Positions 60,914-64,000 of a stretch of 64,000 bases of DNA are shown in pieces. The number at the start of each line of letters is the position of its first letter. Within the stretch, counting starts at the first letter, position 1. Both the position numbers and the translations under genes were made by a program. The stretch is from NCBI GenBank assembly GCA_964580525.1, contig CAZOKN010000001.1, positions 62,001 to 126,000 of the forward strand, in the 5' to 3' direction. Origin of the DNA: CAZOKN01 sp964580525 (GTDB lineage: Bacteria; Pseudomonadota; Alphaproteobacteria; Rickettsiales; UBA6187). Below the pieces are notes generated by a model. The model saw nothing but the letters and a program-made list of their open reading frames with translations. It was not told where the DNA came from and made no database searches.

Positions 60914-61525
60914 ATGCTAAAAAATACAATAAAATTTTTCGTTGTTCCGGCTATTGCGTTGGTATTAACTGCCAAGGCTTATAATTTCATGGATAGCTTT
61001 TTCGATAAGAATTTTAAGAGTGATAAGGTTGATAACAAAGGCGTGGCTTTGATAGGTGGTGCTTTTAATCTTACCAATCAAGATGGCAAGGAAATTAAGG
61101 ATACTGACTTCAGAGGTAAATTTATGTTGGTTTATTTCGGCTTCACTAGCTGCCCTGATGTTTGCCCAACTGATTTAGCACGAATGACACAGGTTATGGA
61201 AGGTTTAGGCACATCAGCGGAAGGCATACAGCCGATATTTATAACTGTTGACCCTGAACGCGATAATGTTGAAAAAATGAAAGAATATGTAAAAAGCTTC
61301 TATCCAAAACTGCAAGCTCTAACTGGTGATAAGCAACAAATTTCTAAAGTGGCGGGAGAATATCGTGTTTTCTATCAGAAGGCCGGTGAAAAAGATGCTG
61401 AAAATTATGGAATGGAACATTCGTCATATATGTATCTGATGGACAAAGAAGGCAAATACATCACTCACTTTGGTAGCGACCAAAATGTTGAAATAGTTAC
61501 TGCGGCTATAAAAAAATATTTATAG
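60914..61525 (+). CDS. SCO1/SenC/PrrC-family copper chaperone
   Basis: SCO proteins deliver copper to the CuA site of cytochrome c oxidase. The 203-residue protein has an N-terminal membrane anchor (about 7-25), a thioredoxin fold with the copper-binding pair in 'YFGFTSCPDVCPTDLA' (Cys80, Cys84) and the third ligand His169 in 'YGMEHSSYMYLMD'. A Shine-Dalgarno AAAGGAGG precedes the ATG. Grouping with hemB fits a role in heme/copper oxidase assembly and so aerobic respiration. Confidence 0.93.
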   Translation: MLKNTIKFFVVPAIALVLTAKAYNFMDSFFDKNFKSDKVDNKGVALIGGAFNLTNQDGKEIKDTDFRGKFMLVYFGFTSCPDVCPTDLARMTQVMEGLGTSAEGIQPIFITVDPERDNVEKMKEYVKSFYPKLQALTGDKQQISKVAGEYRVFYQKAGEKDAENYGMEHSSYMYLMDKEGKYITHFGSDQNVEIVTAAIKKYL

Positions 61526-61583
61526 ATTTATTTATAATAACCAAAAGGAGTAGAGGTTATAGGCTGCCTATAATAAACATTAC

Positions 61584-62057
61584 CTATATTCTGATCTTTT
61601 TAGGACTATTTTCTTTGATACGTTCTGCAAAACTTTTTTGTTCTCTTTTCTTTTTTTCAAGGTCCTTTTTTAGTTCAAAAATTTCTTGAAGATTAGAATT
61701 AAAAAAGCTTTCAACTTTGTCAGTTACTGGAGTCAGATCTTTAACGGAATAGCTAACAATATTTCTAGCGCGAGAGCTATTATTAGATTTTTTAACAGAT
61801 ATTTGTTGAAAATCTTCAATAATGCAGTCAGCAATATTTTCTGCATGCTTTCTATTAATATGGAAGCCATGCTGTGACACTGCATATAAAGATGGGAATA
61901 TGTTTTTTGCAAATGTTCGTTTTTCTCTTGTATCGACAATAGATGGGTCATCCAAGCTATCAGCGGCTTCTTTTGCCATTTCCTTTATGATATCATATTC
62001 TTTTAAACGCTTAGAGGGTGAATTTTCTCCGTCTAGTGTACGCTTCTCTTTTGGCAT
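61584..62057 (-). CDS. Lys/Ser-rich protein with CDK-type and nuclear-type motifs (candidate effector, 157 aa)
   Basis: I recognise no family. There is no signal peptide or membrane segment. The N-terminus has 'SPSKRLKE' (13-20): Ser-Pro-x-Lys, the full CDK consensus, followed directly by a basic cluster and a K-x-L motif. A helical middle (about 22-85) leads to a basic coiled coil (about 117-142). The C-terminus is 'SFAERIKENSPKKIRI' (142-157), a second S-P-x-K site inside a bipartite-like basic cluster. The gene is 4 bases downstream of the related gene at 62062 on the same strand, and the two share the 'SFAER' and 'SPSK' motifs. Confidence 0.62.
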   Translation of the reverse strand: MPKEKRTLDGENSPSKRLKEYDIIKEMAKEAADSLDDPSIVDTREKRTFAKNIFPSLYAVSQHGFHINRKHAENIADCIIEDFQQISVKKSNNSSRARNIVSYSVKDLTPVTDKVESFFNSNLQEIFELKKDLEKKKREQKSFAERIKENSPKKIRI

Positions 62058-62061
62058 TGCA

Positions 62062-63180
62062 TTAATTCCTTATCTTTATTGCCTTCTCAGCGAAGGGTGA
62101 GTTTCTGTAATCTTCTGCGCTTTTTTTACTAGGAGAGCATTGATTAAGAGCTGACACAAATCCGTTTTGGAGATCCGCGACTCTTTCTGCAAAAGATGCG
62201 CTTCCTTCACTAGAATTTTTCGTTTTATACTTTTTTACAGGGGCACCAGGAGGTGTCATTATGTCATGAGAATGCCCAGACTCTGTTTCAATTGTTGAGG
62301 GAGGAGTGCTAGGAACAGTTTGTGGTAATTCTTCTTTTTCAGATACTGATATTTTTGTGCGTTTTGAAGAACTTTGCTCATTTACATCGCTGGATTGACT
62401 AATACTAATATCCCATAGACGTCTCGAGCTAGCTTCTTTCGGCTTTTGAGGACTTGGTTGAGGAGTATTAGGAACGGTTGGTGGTAATTGTTCTTCTTCA
62501 GATATAGATATTTTTATGCGTTTTGAAGAGTTTTGTTTTGCAGAATCTATATCTCTTTTTTCTTTCGTAGGAGTAGTTACAGCCGAAGCATTTAAATTTA
62601 CTTCTTCTGCGAATAATTTTTTTCTTGATTCTAATGGCATATTGTCTTTAAGACCAACCTCTTTTTTAGTTTTCAAAGGAGCTCCAGGAGGTGTCATTAA
62701 ATAGTTTTCAAGATAGCTGTCAGGAGAAGTAGATTTTTTTGGTGTGCTCGGAACTGGCTTTTCCATTCCGTGGCGTGTTATGACTTCTGAAATTTCATCT
62801 ACATGTTTATTTAAAAGCATTTGTGAAGTGGTATCTACAACATTGTAAAACCTCATGTACTCTTCGGCTAAAATGTAATCACGAGTTTTTTCTAGGGTAA
62901 GATTGCGTTTTTCACTGTGAAACACAATTGCTTCACGATCGGCGGCAGATATTGAATCAAAAGATTTTTTCGTAGATAATGCATATAAAGAGTTACAAAG
63001 ATTGTGATAATATGTGGACATAGGAAGCCAAAAACCAGGTATTTCAGGTGCTATATATTCTGGAGTTCCGACGCACTCATCTTGATAAAACGGAAGGATT
63101 TGTTCTTCAAAAATCTTCAGTACAAAATCTAAATCTTTTGAAAGGCTGTTGCTTAGCATGATTGGATTTTTATCTTTCAT
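62062..63180 (-). CDS. S/T-P-rich repeat protein with CDK-type sites and basic clusters (candidate nuclear effector, 372 aa)
   Basis: No family is recognised. Residues 1-140 look helical and folded, with no signal peptide. Residues 141-372 are low-complexity, with two pairs of internal repeats: 'MTPPGAPLKTKK' (162-173) with 'MTPPGAPVKKYK' (308-319), and 'SSKRIKISISEEE' (218-230) with 'SSKRTKISVSEKE' (271-283), each of the second pair followed by L-P-x-T-V-P-x-T-P. I count about 11 Ser/Thr-Pro pairs. Four are full CDK sites (S/T-P-x-K/R) at residues 146, 203, 243 and 349. Cyclin-binding-like R/K-x-L motifs are 'RKKLF' (186-190) and 'RRLW' (253-256). The C-terminus has 'SASFAERV' and ends 'SPFAEKAIKIRN'. 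It forms a two-gene operon with the 61584 gene. Confidence 0.65.
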   Translation of the reverse strand: MKDKNPIMLSNSLSKDLDFVLKIFEEQILPFYQDECVGTPEYIAPEIPGFWLPMSTYYHNLCNSLYALSTKKSFDSISAADREAIVFHSEKRNLTLEKTRDYILAEEYMRFYNVVDTTSQMLLNKHVDEISEVITRHGMEKPVPSTPKKSTSPDSYLENYLMTPPGAPLKTKKEVGLKDNMPLESRKKLFAEEVNLNASAVTTPTKEKRDIDSAKQNSSKRIKISISEEEQLPPTVPNTPQPSPQKPKEASSRRLWDISISQSSDVNEQSSSKRTKISVSEKEELPQTVPSTPPSTIETESGHSHDIMTPPGAPVKKYKTKNSSEGSASFAERVADLQNGFVSALNQCSPSKKSAEDYRNSPFAEKAIKIRN

Positions 63181-63494
63181 ATCAGAACCTTAATATAATC
63201 ATCTAAATTGTTAATTTATTAACCGTTGGCATAGTAGCATATTTACATCATGTTGTAAATAAGCCACGGTTTAATTAGGTGATAAATATGTAAGATTATT
63301 GCAACTAAGAGATTCATTATTAAAATAGATATTTAACTTAATTAAATAAGCTACTGTTATTTATTAATTTTTAATTGGAGGTGTCGTGAGGTGTTTTTAT
63401 AAAATATGCTACTCTACTAAAAACACTTAACTTAAGTGAATATCACGCAGATAGAATAAAAGTATTTTGGGAAGATTTGTGATTAATAAAAATG
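63181..63494. other. AT-rich intergenic region
   Basis: This 314-bp stretch upstream of the minus-strand S/T-P-rich gene must contain its promoter. I see no RNA gene, no clear terminator for the protease gene on its other side and no coding region. Confidence 0.4.
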
Positions 63495-64000
63495 CTAATC
63501 TTTAACGCAATGGACGTTAACTATATATTTCTGAGCTTTTCTTTCCATCCATTGATCGGGATAGTTATAACGAGTTTCGTCAGTTCTGAAGTATATTTTA
63601 TTATTTAGAAGGAATTTCTTTAGATTATCTAATGTTATAGCCACGCTTGACGTTTTTACAGGTTTTGCATTTACATCGTTTGCAGCATCTGAATTGGCTA
63701 GGTAAAAGCTCATTTTACCAACTACAACCCCCAAAACATTGCCATTTGCATCTAAAAGCGGGCCGCCGCTGTTACCTTTTTCGACAGAATCAGTAAATTG
63801 TATTTTGCTGGTACCATCAAAAGTATCGCTAGTGTCAGTTATTACGGCTTTTTTAACTAGATATTCGCCTTTTATGCCATATTCCAAAGGATATCCCATG
63901 ACTGTCACTTCTTCGCCCTTAGCGAGAGGAATATCATCCCCCCGTAAATGGGCAATGCGCTCAGAAGCTTGAGGTGTTCTAAGTAAAGCGAGGTCATTTT
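63495..64000 (-). CDS. Trypsin-like serine protease (S1 family), 5' end cut by window edge
   Basis: The frame is open to the right edge, so the N-terminus is missing. The visible ~168 residues begin 'NDLALLRTPQASERIAHL', carrying the catalytic Asp in the usual D-L-A-L-L context. They continue through 'GEEVTVMGYPLEYGI' to the catalytic Ser in 'SVEKGNSGGPLLDANGNVLGVVVG'. The His of the triad must lie beyond base 64000. The C-terminal ~60 residues have no PDZ domain, unlike DegP/HtrA. It is probably exported, but the signal region is outside the window. Confidence 0.82.
   Translation of the reverse strand, partial: NDLALLRTPQASERIAHLRGDDIPLAKGEEVTVMGYPLEYGIKGEYLVKKAVITDTSDTFDGTSKIQFTDSVEKGNSGGPLLDANGNVLGVVVGKMSFYLANSDAANDVNAKPVKTSSVAITLDNLKKFLLNNKIYFRTDETRYNYPDQWMERKAQKYIVNVHCVKD

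Noticed and set aside
1..64000. tRNA genes, rRNA genes, CRISPR arrays, insertion sequences
   Set aside because: I looked through the intergenic regions and saw no tRNA-like T-loop sequence, no regularly spaced direct repeats with spacers, and no transposase-like protein.

Overview
The window is AT-rich and gene-dense. Its gene order is alphaproteobacterial: tpiA-secG-pyrG-kdsA-eno-ftsB, ppiD-trpE-trpG-trpD-trpC, rpsF-rpsR-rplI-dnaB-alr, dnaX-ybaB beside the SRP RNA gene, and the split transhydrogenase pntAA-pntAB-pntB. The tandem, lipoprotein-like VirB6 genes at the left edge resemble the rvh type IV secretion system of Rickettsiales. Lys/Ser-rich or coiled-coil proteins of unknown function are scattered among the housekeeping genes. 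Together these point to a host-associated bacterium of the Rickettsiales/Holosporales type. It keeps more biosynthesis than classic Rickettsia: leucine, tryptophan, lysine/DAP, LPS, riboflavin, NAD and heme. The placement is an inference from gene content and order; no rRNA lies in the window.

Layout. 1-5117: two VirB6 paralogues, a 55-codon VirB7-like lipoprotein gene and a GNAT acetyltransferase. 5155-7317: a 720-residue coiled-coil protein with a C-terminal hydrophobic hairpin. 7675-11633: leuC, an RDD membrane protein interrupted by an assembly gap, leuD and leuB. 11679-17129 (minus): the tpiA-to-ftsB block. 17337-23768: ppiD and trpEGDC, with a long acidic extension on TrpC. 23804-25841: a degenerate M23 protein, a pentapeptide-repeat protein and YggT. 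26113-31742: the ribosomal/dnaB block, alr (with a second assembly gap), mlaE and mlaF. 31762-33930 (minus): ybaB, dnaX and the SRP RNA. 34065-38651: peptidases pepP and pepF, then rpsI/rplM. 39058-48563: ribA, an orphan pseudo-receiver regulator, an IalB-like protein, a uroporphyrinogen methyltransferase, gltX, nadE, a GAF/HD-GYP protein and an ankyrin-like protein. 48567-52330: fliX, dksA, dapD, a zinc-ribbon protein and a lipoprotein. 52571-55548: pntAA, pntAB and a frameshifted pntB. 55557-61525: pirin, lptC, a nitronate monooxygenase-like enzyme, an SH3 protein followed by what looks like a gene remnant, hemB and SCO1. 61584-63180: two Lys/Ser/Pro-rich proteins. 63495-64000: a trypsin-like protease cut by the right edge.

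Two things stand out. (1) The neighbouring genes at 61584-63180 encode proteins dense in S/T-P-x-K/R sites, basic clusters and R/K-x-L motifs. These are the signatures of eukaryotic CDK substrates and nuclear proteins, which suggests secreted proteins that use host cell-cycle kinases. (2) At least five intergenic sites carry an exactly 8-bp-phased degenerate repeat (GCYAATRY), often in inverted arms, and two of these arrays bracket the SRP RNA gene.

Limits. All calls come from reading the sequence and translations. No database search, structure prediction or phylogeny was run. The two N-runs and the pntB frameshift may be assembly artefacts.
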